A stretch of DNA of 64,000 nucleotides, taken from the NCBI GenBank assembly GCA_025667525.1, contig CM046876.1:568723469-568787468 (forward strand). Direction: 5' to 3'. Source of the stretch: Glebionis coronaria. Its lineage: Eukaryota; Streptophyta; Magnoliopsida; Asterales; Asteraceae. This document shows positions 32,699 to 43,984 of the stretch, piece after piece. The stretch's first letter is position 1. Each line of letters starts with the position of its first letter. A program made the position numbers and the translations under genes. The notes beneath the pieces are model-generated. The model saw only the letters and a program-made list of their open reading frames with translations. It ran no database searches and was not told where the DNA came from.

Positions 32699-32913
32699 TA
32701 GAACTCTCGCATACCCCGTTGGTATTGTTGAGGACGTTTTTTTTGGGTTGGTACATTCACTTTTCCCGTGGACTTTGTCGTAGTTGACTATGAGATGGAT
32801 CCTCGTATTCAGTTAATACTTGGTAGACCATTCTTGAGAACCGGAAAGCGTTAATTGATGTAGCCGAGGGAGAATTAATTCTTATGGTTGGGGATGATTA
32901 ACAAGTTTTTAAT

Positions 32914-33867
32914 ATGGGAAAAATCACAAGTAAATCAAATGGAAAAGAATCAGTCAATATGATTGATGTGCTTAATTATGATCATGACGAGATTTTTATC
33001 AATCCTTTTGAAGCTAAAAAGTTTGACTTTAATGATTTTGTGATACATTCAAATCCTCTTTTTTATATTTCAAATGATAATCCACTTTTTAAAGAAAATG
33101 AGTAAGCTAATGATGAATTAAGTGACGTTTCTTCTTTAAGTGATGATTCCACTTTGGATTTTGAGGAGACCCCAATCTATGATGATTATAATGATGACAC
33201 TTCTTTAAGTGATCACACTATCTTGGGTTTAGAGGAACCACCTTTTGAATCTCCAATCTTTGATACCCTAATTTATGATAACTATGATGATGACACTTCT
33301 TTAAGTGAACACATTAGTTTGAGTTTTGAGGAGACACCTAGTGAGCCTAATGATCCTATTATCTCTATGAGTGATCCTCCTATTATTGAGTCTCCTTTTC
33401 ACTTTTATACTCCTATTTTGGATGTTAGGACTTTTGAGGAGGATCCCCCACCTTTAGAGATTGACCCTATTTTAGAGGATATTCCATTTGAGGAGGATTT
33501 AGAGAATTTTCTAAATACCTATTTTCCTCACGAGGATAAGTTTTCTTATGACTCCGATGATTCTTATGTTTTTACATCGAGTTTGGACGAGGACGACCCT
33601 CCCACTTTAGATTACGATAATATTTTGAGCTTTAATGAGGATACTTCTTTCTATTTTTCCTTTAAGGAAAAGGTGTTTGATCCGGGTATAGACACTTTAG
33701 TGCTCTCATTTCCACATCACCGTACCCTTCCTTATGAGAAATTGTTGACTAAGGATACCCTTATGTTTTATACTTGTATGCTATTACCACCTTGGGGTGT
33801 ATTTCCTTTAGAGATGGAAATTATGTCTTTGACCCCGGTGGGCCTTCATGAAGTTTCCCTTATATGA
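32914..33867 (+). CDS. Element B acidic ORF with DDTSLS repeats
   Basis: Two open segments, 32914-33105 and 33154-33867, in one frame separated by a TAA at 33103-33105. The protein is extremely acidic. It repeats a block of the form DDTSLSDHTILGLEE / DDTSLSEHISLSFEE around 33190-33340. It ends with FDPGIDTLVLSFPHHR and a hydrophobic LMFYTCMLLPPWGVF. It occupies the place where RT would lie in an autonomous relative. The phrase near FDPGI recalls text found between protease and RT in Asteraceae Athila-like elements. I know no function; a structural or regulatory role in packaging is a guess. Confidence 0.6.
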
Positions 33868-34243
33868 GTGTGCTTCACCATTTATCATGGAGAGATTTTC
33901 CTCCCTTGGAAATCTCGGCTTTTCCATGATTTTCCCAATTGAACGATGATATTCAAGAAATCAAGTCGAGCTAGAGACTCTGGTAATAAAAACAAGCATC
34001 GTATAACTAGGTTAGATTTTCCTTAGTTTTCCACCAATAAGTGTAGTTGAGGAGTAGTGTAGGGGGAGCTAAATAGCGTGTTGTTTTTTGGTGGTGTGTG
34101 TGCAGGGATTTCATCGATATATCATTCCAATTTTGGTGCTTTTGAGGCGACCCATGATCCCGTGTACCCGTGATACCTGTTCTATCCAAAACTATTGTGA
34201 TTCAATATTGTATATGATATGATTCAATTGAATTCATTTTAGT
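33868..34243 (+). other. Element B untranslated segment before C2
   Basis: No ORF of note. It contains gtgtagggggagcta (34058-34072), resembling a polypurine tract, and ends with the ttagt target of C2. Confidence 0.5.
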
Positions 34244-37117
34244 TGTAACACCCCACTTGGATAAGTGGACCGTTACGTATATTTATGGCGTGTCATCAAA
34301 GCATAAGGTAAACGTCCTAAAACATTAACTGACCATAAAGGGAATACCGGAATCAAACATCGGCAATCCAAACATAAGCCCAAAACATGAAAAGTAAAAT
34401 ACTGAAAGAAAGGACTAAACAGTGTCCAAATAAGCAGAATAATGCAAGTACATAAAGTAAGAAGTCTGGATAGCTTCCATCCAAATGCACATGCTCTCAG
34501 AATCCTAAGAGCATCCTGGTGTACCTGCCGTTAGAACATGAAAGGGAACTACGGCTGAGCATAACGCTCAGTGAACGGATATAAAGCATGATAAGGAAAT
34601 TTCTGAAATGAAACAAATGATGAGATAATGGAGCTGTAAGACTGATAAGTAAAGTTGTAGCGGAAATCTGAGCATAATCTGTAAAGCCTGATCTATAAAA
34701 TAATAAAGCTGAACTATTATCTTGTTAAATCTGAAAACATGCATTTACTGTATTTTAATTGCCAGAGCTTATATAGGTCATGTGTTGTAACAACGTTGCA
34801 TGAATAACTGGAGGGGTGACCTCGTCATGCTGTAGAGGGGTGACCTCTAAATAACTGTAGAGGGGTGACCTCTAAATACTGTGTTGGGTGGAGGGATCAG
34901 CTCCAATGTGAAGGATGTAGAGCACACACCACATTCACCCTGATAACTTGTAAACTGATAAGCCTAGGATGCATCCATACGCCCCACTAAACATACATAT
35001 AAAAATGGCCAAACTGAACATGAGTGGGACGATGCAGGAAATCACTCTCCTGCATGTGAGTCACGACATCGGTGCCTCTAGTGCCGTGGTTACGGTACCT
35101 CCGTAACTAGTACATAAACTGGTCGTGCTTGTATATAATGCTCAGGCAATTTATTTAGTTATTAACATGATTACTGATAAACTTAAACATATACTGGGGA
35201 AACATTTGGCTGAAGACGGGAAATCCTAATCATGCATAGAAAGGAAGTCCTTACTGAAAGGACGTAAATCCGTACCTCGTGTCCAGTAATGAAATAAGAA
35301 TGAAAGCTGGAAGGTCCACTCCGACTTCACGATTACTACATAAATAAGGGACGCGGAATAAGTTGTCTGATTACTGTTTTCTGTTACTTATTCTTATCTG
35401 TTTTTAGTTTAATTTATTTTATTCTTGTATTACTGTTTATGTAATCTGATTAATCTGATAGTCTGGTGTATTTCTGATGAATATGACTATTCTTTAAATG
35501 TTTACTGATTATAATAAATCCTGAATTTCTGGTTACCGTATATTATATTGTGTTCTGGTAATTACGATATTACTATAAATCGTAACCTGCTATAATTAGA
35601 AAGTTCCAAAATTAGAAAGTTTCCAAAACTAGTTTCATGGACAATTATATCATTTAAATATAATCATATGTTTTAAATGAGTAAGAAAGTTAAATCATTT
35701 TTAATTTAATATACTAATTAAATTAAAGTAGCATTTTAACACGGATAATTAAGATATAAAATTAAATTGTCAAAATGATTTAATATATGATGAATATTTC
35801 TTCTTATTTCCTAGAAAAAACACGTTTGCCCGAAAATCCCGAGTCAACACCAACTTCCCCGAGACACCAATGTCTCGGGTTAGCCCAAACCAAGGCCCAA
35901 CAGCCCACGGCTGTGGCCTTTGCCTCGCTGCCGACCACCAAACAGTAGCTACTGGCATAGGCCAGCAGCCACTGCCATCCTTGTGACTCCCACTGCCTGG
36001 TCACAATTCCCCCTGCCCGACGTTTGTTCCCACCGTTTATGTTATAACTCCTACTGTTTGCAAACCCAAACACCCACTGTTGATGATGCAGACCCAAACG
36101 CACCCTTAATGTCTACAACTACTGTCTGCGAGCCAAACACCCCTGTTGCCCACGTTTTTCCTACTGTTAACACATAACAGCGGGGTTTTAGGCCGCGGTG
36201 TACAAACAAAACACCATGCCGCCCCTGTATGGGTCACGGCTGGCCAACAATCCCTACACCGAGACCAATTGGTCTCAGTTTTCCTGAATTCACCAAAACT
36301 CGACACTAAACATGCTGAATAATTAAACCCTTATATTCTTGATTGGATTCGTTTTTGATTTAGAACAAAATAGGAGATTACCTTTGAGGGGTTTAGAGTG
36401 GAACAAGTACTCACGAATCAATGGTTAACAAACAATAAAACTCGTCCTTTGTTCTTGTGATTCCAGCCGGCGGCCACCATAGGGAAAAACCCTACTTCCC
36501 GTTTCTCCTTTTTTTATTTTACTGTTAGTGAAAAGAGTAACCCCCGTATAATAATTTTTTTTTTGTTTTGGACCGGGCTCAAAACCCATTTGTCATTTCT
36601 TGGTTCTAGTAGTGGCCCAAAATAACACATAATGTTTATAGTTTTAGACTAAACATTTTCGTTTCGTTTCAATTGTTTAAAATCCTATACATGCGTGTTC
36701 GTTTTTAAATCCCGTCACGTATTTATTTATTTTCTTAAATAAATAATATTCACGTAATATTTAATAATCATTTTCTAAATTATTTTCTGAATAATTAATT
36801 ATGTTACGATCTCAGTTAAAACATGGACTGTGTGAATATATTATTCGTAGATTTAAACATCGCGTACTTGTTCGTATATTAATCCTCATGAATATATTCT
36901 GACGTAGATTATTTATCTCCTGAATAAATGATAATTTCGTAATACTTGATCTAACATTGTTATTTATTATCTGAGTAAACAATTACGTAACGTTTAAATT
37001 AAATATGTGACTATATGTAATTAATGTTCGAGGACTTTTAAAGCGGGTTTTACAATTCTTCCCCTCTAAAAAAAATTTCGTCCTCGAATTAAGGAAACGA
37101 TAATGCTGTGGTTTACA
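34244..37117 (-). mobile_element. Remnant C2: collapsed Tekay-like Gypsy element
   Basis: One LTR (34244-37054, TGTAACACCC...GGGTTTTACA) related to those of C, followed by its polypurine tract (37055-37075), about 40 bp of interior and a terminal ggtttaca (37110-37117). Target copies ttagt lie at 34239-34243 and 37118-37122. The left LTR is therefore the 3' LTR of a minus-strand element. Everything from the interior to the last few bases of the 5' LTR has been deleted. Plus frames at 35920-36177 and minus frames at 35770-36306 are in the GC-rich LTR block and are not genes. Confidence 0.8.
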
Positions 37118-37122
37118 TTAGT

Positions 37123-38823
37123 TTTCTCTTCCTTGGCTCGATTTAAACAACGTACTCAATGTCCTAAGTGTAGGGGAGTTTATTCTTCCACTTGATTAAA
37201 CATTGAGGGCAATGTTTATCTTAAGTGTAGGGGAGACTTCTATCGAAGTAAAGTGGGTTTTTCCATGAAAATGTCCTCATTAAAATTGGCAAATTATATT
37301 TTTCGTCATTTTTCGACATTTTTTTAAAAATTTTAATCTATTTTGGCCTAATAGTATTTTCTTTTGTTTTCGTTATTTCTTTTACCATATCGTATGTATA
37401 TATTCCTATTATAGTCTTTCAAAAATAAGTCAAAAAGGAAAAATGAATAAAGGATATGGTTTTAACGAGTTTAGACGTCTTTGACATATTAGGCCCGTGA
37501 AGAATATTTTGACTCAACCCGAGTTTACTTATCCAAGTTTACTCTAGCTAGTATCCTTAACCATGTAAATCGTTAACTCGGTTTATTAGGCTAAGCATCC
37601 ACGAGTCTCATTATTTTAGATTTTAAATTGTGGAGAATGAGAAATGATAGAGTTTGAAGTCAGTGTAAAGGGCTAGATAAACCTCATAGAAATTATTTTT
37701 GGCTATTATACTCCCATATGTAACTTTTACTTTCTTGTTAACGCATGTATATATGTTAATAAATAATCAAGAACGATTTTCTCGGTTTTTTAGTCTCTTA
37801 TGCATTTTTGGCTAATCATCGTGGTTGTTATAAGTACGTTTTGAGATTTTAAGTTAGACTGTTTTATGTGTATTAGATTTTTGTCATGCTTACTATTTAG
37901 CGGGTGTTAATTTATTGTGAGGAATAAAGAAAAATAAGAGCGGATTGAAAAAAATTGAGTGGCTAAAAAAGAAAAAATAATAATAATAATAATTAAAAGA
38001 CTCCAAAAGGGGGCAGTGAAGTGTAAAGTTTTTATTGAATTTTAATATTACTCTCAAAAGAGTTACGGGAATTTGGTAGTTACTTTTTCCGGTCCAATAT
38101 TACTCTCATAAAGGTTGCGGGATCGAGAATTCAAGGTCTTAAAAAGGCGGCCGATATAATTTATTGCGTGAGTTTTATTTTTCTTTTTAGGGAGTGAGTA
38201 GCTACTTATCTAAGCATGACATAAGCTTATTACACATAAGGGGGTCATTTTATTATTTTGGGACAGACTTATATCGATTGTGGGAGGTTTTTCAAGTAAT
38301 GGATGAGATGGTTATCTATCGATTAAAACCGTGCTTCCTTATTTTGAGATTTTACATTTTTAATAATTCACGCCATCTCAAGCAATCTGCTCAAATAATA
38401 ACTGGTTTAGAGGAATAATAAGTGAGAGATAGTTAACACAATAATTTTTATGAATAAGTCGATGCACTTTTACCTAAGAATAACAATGATCTCATTTGTA
38501 CGCTTGGTATGGGGAGCGTGAGACTTAAGGGTGATAAATATTCATGATACCAAAAGCCCTAATCAAAGTCAGCGATTTTTTTACGAGTTTCTTCCATCAA
38601 ACAATTTCAAAGTAAATAAATAAAGCAAAATCATATATCTTTTTATTCCTTTGAAAATATTTTATCTTTTTTGTTTTATAAGTTTCTATAAGTGTAGTAT
38701 CGTGTCGTGGTATATATATTAAAATAAAGGCCAAAATAGATTAATTATGATGAAAAATGTAAATCCAAGCTTTAAAAATGTGCATTGCAAGAGGGCGTTG
38801 CAATGGTCAAGTGTAGAGGCATT
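37123..38823 (+). other. Element B 3' untranslated region
   Basis: No family-recognisable ORF. The motif cctaagtgtaggggag (37150-37165) recurs as cttaagtgtaggggag (37211-37226). Two near repeats of ttactctcaaaagagtta and ttactctcataaaggttg occur near 38049 and 38108. The last bases before the 3' LTR (gtgtagaggcat) serve as a weak polypurine tract. Confidence 0.55.
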
Positions 38824-41819
38824 TGATAAGTGTGAAAACACTTACCCTTTTACCCACTTAAAACAAGGAAAAATCAAACCAAAACGTGAATTTGATAACG
38901 TAAAAGTCAAAATTACGCGTGGTTTTGTTTATTTGTGAAAATAGGTACAAAAGGAAAAAACAAAAAAACAAACGGGATTTCACGGCCGTTTATTGAAGAA
39001 AAAGACAAAAGACAAAATCAAGGGACCAAAAGTGTGAAAGGAATAAATTTTTAAGGGTCAAAGAAGAAGATTTGATGAAGTTTTAAGCTAAAGACAAAGT
39101 TTTGCAAAAGAAAGGGGCTTATATTGTAAACTGCCCAAAGATATACCAGCCAAACGCCACTTGTACCAATCAGAATGTGAGATAGGGGTTCACACGGATC
39201 GCAAATTTCCCCACCAATCACAAGCCAAGAAAAGCTTCACACGAATCAAGCCCAAAATTATTTAATACTCCACTAATTAATTACCCACATTCCCATTATT
39301 ACCCTGCCATATTAATTACTACTTGGTAATTAATATAAGATCAACAGTCATTATTTTTTTACGAATCTCCACTTACACACCTCAACGAATCAAAGAACGC
39401 CACGTGGCTGTTTCTTTCTTCTTCAGATTCTGAACGTTAGAGGTAAATTCATAGGACAAGTTTTATATGGAAATTGCTCAGGAAGACGAGACGCATCTTT
39501 TGGTGGTGGTTAATTTTAGTGTCGTAGACTCTATCAAAAACACCCAAATCATACTCATACTCAAGAACCCTAACACCACGTGGAATATTCCGATTGGCTA
39601 TTTTACTGCATTCCCTGACAGCCCAGTCACCCTAGAATTCCCCCTTAACCGAGTTAACCCCATTTCCCTCCTATAAATACTTGAACACGCTCCCTCAACA
39701 CACCCAGTTTTCATTTTCCAAAAATTTCTAGAATTTTCCTTTCCTTTCATTAGTTAGCTTAAACATTAAGCTAGCTTTAGTTTATGTAATCATTTACTTT
39801 CAGTTTGTAATCATCTCCTTTACATTCAATAAAATCACCATTTTCACTGTTCATCTTCTTCCTCTTGTTGTTACTGTTCATGATTGGTTACTGTTGTTGA
39901 TTTGAAGAATCGTTGATGTTTTTAAGCTATTTTGAGGTTGAGAAGCCGTGCTCACAGCTTTTGGTTCAAATTGAGTCACTTTGAGTTTTCGCGGGAAAGC
40001 TATGGTGTTTGAACATCAATTGTTGATTACTGGTGTTCGAGAGGTTAATTGATGGTGAAGTAGGTAGAATAGGTCGAATTTATCAGTTTTAAGCTCCAAT
40101 CTCCATCAACGAAGGCTTTGATCAACAGGTCAAACTCTTACTTTAAATATCGCACAATTTCTTATTCAACATGCCATTGCTGTTAGAGACTTGTAGCTTG
40201 CCTATGATTTGTTGTTACTTACTTGATTTGATCTTATACACTTAGTTTGGTGCTTGTGTGCATTCAGTTTCCTTTATTTCATTAATTAGCTTTGATAATC
40301 TTCCATTTTAGCTGTTAAAGGTGTGTTTGGATTAGTAGAATTTGTATTCATTGTTATAGCTAGATGTTAGTGTTGCTAGTGGTTACATTTTCTAGCTGGT
40401 GTCAATCAAGTTTTAGCCATAGATAGTCAGTTATTAAAGCCAAAGTGGATCATTGCTGGTTTAAGGTTGTGGTTTGAAATGTCTCAAAACTAGCCAAACA
40501 GCCTACTTCATTATCATTTTTCTCTCAGCTCATTAGGATTTAGATTATGAGTCTTAGCTTTTTAGAAAGCCTGAACTAGTTTTTAAGATTGTAGTTATAA
40601 GTTTTTCATCTAGCTTATTTAATAAGTAGGAAATCATCCATCAAAGTAGCTCATTAAACTTGATTTCAAAAACTTTAACTGCATTAAGTTGTCTTTTAGT
40701 TTACTTCATGTTTCTCGCTTATGTTCCTTTTTAAAAGTTGCTTAATCTCTGTCCATAAGTCATAATAAGTCAACAAAAATTATTTTTGAGAAAGTCAAAG
40801 TTGGCCAACATAAGCTTGATAAGCTCGTTTTGCTTATTATCATTTTCTGGCTTATTCCTTCAATACTTTTTGAAAACTCTTTCTTTGAGGTTACTTTTCT
40901 CAGCTTGTTATCATAATCTGAAAATCTTATTGAATTTTGTAAGATCTAACGACGAATTTCATTTACTTATACAATTACAAAAAGTCGAACTAGCTTATAT
41001 AGCTTATTTAAAAATGTAATTCTTGTTTTCCCTGGCTCATTTTTCATAAGGATCGATTTGCAACAAGTTTCAGCTCATTTCGTGCGTTAATAAGCTCCAA
41101 CCAGCTTTTTCATAAGCTTCTTCCCGTTTTCATAAAAATTTTAAGAAAATTACGTTTTGGTCCTTTATCTCGTTGGGTATTGACAAGTCCAGTAATTGCC
41201 ATCTGGTCCTTTTCTTACTGCCAGTTTTTATTTCTTAAATAAAGAGGTAGTGGGCGTTTGGTATCACTTTTTGGGCTTCAACATTTTTTGATTGTGTATA
41301 GAATTAACAAAAGGGACTGCGTTTATTTTCAGTTTTCATTACATAACATTTTTAATTTCCATTTTCATGACATTTTCAAGTTTTAAAAAAATAGACTTTA
41401 GTTTTAAAAATAGAAAAATAAAATAGTTTTAATAAATAAATAAAAACAATATTAAAAGTATAAAAAATTAGTTGTTACATTTCTAGAATAAATTTGGTAT
41501 TTTTATTTTTAGAATAATTTTGCATTTACATTTTTAGCATTTTAATATTTTTGTATTTGTACTTTTATGTTCAGCATTTTATAATTGGCGTTTTCATTTT
41601 AATTGTGCATTAATATTTTTAGTTGCCGGTATTTGTACTTTGTTTTAGAATAGTACATATACATATAGATAATATTTTTACATTTTTACGTGCTTTGTGC
41701 TTAATTAGACATAGAATACCAAATCCTTTTGAACCAAAAACGATAAATCTCTTGTTAAAATTGGAAATCAATTCGAGTCGATTCGAGGAAAAACGATTAT
41801 ACTAAAAAAACGAATATTA
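38824..41819 (+). repeat. 3' LTR of element B
   Basis: TGATAAGTGTG...cgaatatta, followed by the attag target copy. Matches 26530-29491. The stretch 39236-40010 is almost identical to its partner; the rest is clearly more diverged. Confidence 0.85.
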
Positions 41820-41824
41820 ATTAG

Positions 41825-42085
41825 CCAACGTGCTAAGTCGTGATACATGTTACTTCAATTTATGTTGCTAGTGTAGTAGTAGTTAGAAATAAAATATGTT
41901 TTCGACTATTATGGGTATTGTCTTTATATCTTAAGTTTTCAACCTAAAAGCTTAAACCGACGATTCTTATCTTGTACTTGTACTTGGTAGACTTGCATCG
42001 AATTTTTATAAGTAACATGTACCTTTGGATTTTATTTTATTTTATTTTTTGCTTGAGGGCAAGCAAATTTAAGTGTGAGAGGATT
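41825..42085 (+). other. Element A tail after B, with polypurine tract
   Basis: Continues element A after the B target copy. It ends with taagtgtgagaggattt (about 42069-42085), a purine-rich tract right before the 3' LTR, as in Athila/Tat elements. Confidence 0.7.
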
Positions 42086-43877
42086 TGATAACGCCAAAAT
42101 CCAACATGTTTTTGGGAGCATTATCCGTGCTTTTGTACATGTATTTTGGTTATATCTCCATACATTTGTGCATATTTGTGCTAAAATGCGTTTGCAAGTC
42201 TATGTGTAGCCAAATGCAGTGAAAATAATAAAAAGACGAAGAAAGCAATGCAAAAGCGAAGATTAGTACAAGTACAAAGAATCCCAACCAAGTTCAAGAC
42301 CTTTGTACGAGTTACAAGCCTTTGAAGACCAATTCCGAGTGCAAGAACAAGTGTTTTCAAGAATATACAAGCTTAACAAGTGATCCCAATTTGGGAAATG
42401 CAATAGAAATGAAGAAACCAATTGTAGGATAAAGTATGTAATCAACTCAACTTGTGGGTTGCCGCCAGCCGGGTCAACAACCACCAGTTGTGCTTAGCTA
42501 CCACCAACTCCTTTCTCTTCAGCAGCCATCAGTCGTGCGAGCAGCCTACCAGCCAACTTCAGCTGCCACCGTCTCCTTTATCTTGAGCAGTCATAGGCAG
42601 ATTTTACTACAAGTCATCCACACATTCTTGAAGCATCTAAAGAAGTCACGTGAACATTCTATTTAGAGGTTCTAGAATTCCTTTGGCACCAAGCAAATGC
42701 CTTTGCCTCCAAGCCATGCATTCGATCCTATGTCATCAATTTGTCAATAAATAAGACCCATGGGGTCACCACTTCAATGTGTAATCTCATAACCATCATA
42801 TTACTTCTCTATTAACCTAATAAATTCTCTCTCCCTTGTCCAAAACCCGAAATTCGAATTTGAGCAAGGTGGTGCAAGAAAAGTCAATTTTGAAGCTCGA
42901 AAAGCAAATTTCACTACACCAAACTCTAAGGGATCATTACCCCAATCATTAATACTATATTTCCACTTTGTAAGACTCTTGATTATGACTTTCAAGACCT
43001 TATTTTTTGAGTTTATGTTAATGTTTAATATGAGTGGTTAGTTTCATTTTACACTTGGTAAGATGATGTTTGTGGCATGATGATGTGGTTGTGATTTTGA
43101 TTTATGTTTGATTCAACTTCAAGTTTTTCCTCTGAACCATTGGTACTTATGTTTCATGTGACATTGGTTATCAAAAATTAATTTGTTGGTAAACATTTCA
43201 TAGGCCGAAAGAGTAATTTTCTAACAATAAGTCATAGCTGATTTGTCTATGGTTGGCTAACTTTTGCATTGACCATTTCTTAAGAAGTTTTGATCACTAA
43301 GAAACATAACTATAAGTGTTAAAAAGTTTGTGAAACGAACCGCGAATCAAATGAGTTGAAATTAGATTAAGTCTTGAATTGAGTGATTGAGTCAAATGCT
43401 TGTTTTCTTCAACCTAAGTCTTGACGAAGATTGAAGATTTTCAAAACAATAGATTGGATTACCCATCTAATTACTATAATCATAAGTTTACGTGTCTATC
43501 ACATCATACCATATCGGATTCTCAAACTAGTCTTTACCAAGTCTTGCTTTTAATCATATTATTTTTCATCATATTTACTTGTTTTTATTTGTCTTCATAT
43601 TTCTACATAAGAAAGATTTTTGTGTGATTTTTGAATGATAATTTGTTTTCCAAATCCCTGTGAACGATCTCGGCTTACCATTAAAACTATATCACAAACG
43701 AAAGGGTCATACTTTCCCATGCGTTTTTAATTCATTCCGGTAACTCGTGTTATAAATCTTAAACTTGTTAAATCCACTCCCAAACCGGAAGCATCAGTGC
43801 ACACTTATAAAAGCTTATTCTCAACATGTGTAACATTAGAACTAAAAAGATTTTTAAAATACTTCTTAGTGACGTCA
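42086..43877 (+). repeat. 3' LTR of element A
   Basis: TGATAACGCC...GACGTCA, homologous to 7831-9623 throughout. What follows is a short LINE-like piece and not a matching target copy. Confidence 0.8.
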
Positions 43878-43984
43878 GCTTTAGGCACAACACCATCAGT
43901 CTAATTCCCATTACTAGAATCATTGTTCTCATCATTACTATTTGTTCCAACATTCAACTATTCATCATGCTTATCACCATTATA
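43878..43984 (-). pseudogene. LINE ORF1 linker piece between elements A and D
   Basis: 107 bp whose minus-strand translation (NVGTNSNDENNDSSNGN) is low-complexity and compatible with the N-terminal linker of the LINE ORF1. Across D, reading continues in frame once D and one target copy (ttata / ttatc) are removed. Across A the frame does not join cleanly. Confidence 0.45.

Larger units (their letters stand above)
26530..41819 (+). mobile_element. Gypsy element B, gag-only (RT-less) Athila/Tat-type element
   Basis: LTRs of about 3 kb at 26530-29491 and 38824-41819, target duplication attag at 26525-26529 and 41820-41824. The primer binding site is of tRNA-Asp type, as in Athila/Tat. The interior (about 6.5 kb after removal of remnant C2) encodes gag with a CCHC-like motif, a protease remnant and a long acidic ORF. 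I find no RT, RNase H or integrase. It therefore had to be mobilised in trans. It carries a Stowaway MITE (30704-30960) and C2 (34244-37117). The LTRs show mosaic divergence. Confidence 0.8.
7831..43877 (+). mobile_element. Gypsy element A (Athila/Tat-like), split by elements C and B
   Basis: Direct repeats of about 1.79 kb, 7831-9623 and 42086-43877, are its LTRs. Both start TGATAAC and end gacgtca. Between them, minus the C and B insertions, lie gag-protease, RT, RNase H and integrase remnants in order on the plus strand, then an untranslated tail and the polypurine tract before the 3' LTR. Removing C with one ttctt copy restores a continuous frame across the site. By eye the LTRs differ at roughly 10 percent of sites, so this is an old insertion. 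No 5-bp target duplication is visible at its outer ends (atgca versus gcttt). Confidence 0.8.

Noticed and set aside
35770..36306. Overlapping frames on both strands in the C2 LTR
   Set aside because: GC-rich LTR block homologous to that of C. The frames are not conserved between C and C2.
27170..39676. Identical 69-codon frames at 27170-27379 and 39467-39676
   Set aside because: They lie in the two LTRs of element B within the homogenised tract and run into the TATA box. Identity follows from LTR duplication and does not show a conserved protein.
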